A stretch of DNA of 64,000 nucleotides from positions 13,224,800 through 13,288,799 of the forward strand of contig CM042558.1 in assembly GCA_023630585.1 (NCBI GenBank), given 5' to 3'. The DNA comes from Cranoglanis bouderius (taxonomy: Eukaryota; Chordata; Actinopteri; Siluriformes; Cranoglanididae). The notes beneath the pieces were generated by a model, which saw nothing but the letters and a program-made list of their open reading frames with translations, made no database searches and was not told the DNA's origin. A program made the translations under genes and the position numbers. This document shows positions 63,364 through 64,000 of this stretch, piece after piece; position 1 is the stretch's first letter; each line of letters opens with the position of its first letter.

Positions 63364-64000
63364 AGGGTGCACTGCATCCCACAATGCATCACAGTCTGTT
63401 CATTCTGAAGATAAATGGTGTAAAACTGTAATATAAATGCATATAAATAAAAGGCTTATATTGCTGTATGTTTTTTATTGAAATGTACATTAGCAACTTT
63501 ATTGTCTGTGAATGCCAACCGGAAAATGATTAGCAAAAGTTAATTCTCTTGTTAGCCTTATATTTGTTATGCATCGTTGTGGCAGGGATTGACAATACAT
63601 TTAATATTGAGGTTTGTTCCTTAAAGGCTTTTTAATTATTAACAGGCTGTGATATTAGAAAATGGATTCATCCTGAAGCTTCAGGGTTAGACAAGGAACA
63701 GGGTTTTATATTTTTGCTAATTTTGTGGTACACGTGGTAACCTGGTAAAGAGCCATGTAATTATAAAAAGGGAGTAAGTTAGAAGACATACATTAAGAGG
63801 CATGGTTGAGTAATATCTAATCAAATTAACTGCTCTCATTCATTTAAAAAAAATAAAAAACAAGCATGTGCAGGTGACATTTTACTTTATTTTCATAATT
63901 GAAATGGCTGACACGACTTCCAACAAATGTGTGTGTGAGAGAGCCTTTAGGATATAAATTTGTCAAGGCTTATTATCTAATTACTATCATTAAACATTTT
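63364..64000. other. noncoding, nothing recognised
   Basis: The first bases (CTGTTCATTCTGAAGATAAA) resemble the right part of the repeat family at 61255, suggesting that the Tc1 split that repeat. Nothing else recognised. Confidence 0.45.

Overview
The window looks like teleost nuclear DNA. It is AT-rich, has long introns and abundant CA/GA/TA microsatellites, and is packed with Tc1/mariner elements, tRNA-derived SINEs and palindromic MITEs typical of otophysan fishes such as catfishes. The catfish-like placement is inference from repeat types; the coding sequence only supports 'ray-finned fish'. There are no prokaryotic genes, and nearly every long open frame is either a shadow or a dead transposase.

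The one host gene I can support is a copine on the minus strand, most like copine-5 (copine-8 is the alternative). Six exons were found by reading splice sites and protein motifs: 50052-50092, 48181-48227, 39207-39310, 38459-38498, 37582-37658 and 11973-12036. All six junction phases agree. Together they encode most of the first C2 domain and the link into the second. The first coding exon was not found to the right, and the exons for the second C2 and the copine (von Willebrand A-like) domain were not found to the left. The window is therefore mostly introns of this gene plus flank.

The introns hold the mobile DNA. Near-complete but dead Tc1-like elements lie at 2563-4214, 7922-9517, 12653-14206, 14828-~16205, 28347-29772, 43079-44557 and 61575-63361. 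They belong to five families. Three copies share the 'CAGTATCTCACAAAAGTGAG' end, and two of those three carry a SINE inserted at the same base. A Tc1 chimera made of two families lies at 48996-49685, and an internally inverted relic of a further family at 22866-23465. A non-LTR retrotransposon 3' end (33660-34520), two 251-bp retroposons with target-site duplications (25201-25451, 54533-54783), other SINEs, a hAT-like MITE, a recurring palindromic MITE family and a 1.6-kb foldback element (58295-59915) make up most of the rest.

The observations most worth a second look are the Tc1 subfamily that carries a nested SINE (and its in-frame SINE remnant that changes DD34E spacing to 47), the chimeric Tc1, the foldback element whose arms include GA/CT tracts, and a diverged tandem duplication of apparently unique sequence at 55.09-55.52 and 56.60-57.01 kb. 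I did not find a new multi-gene system.
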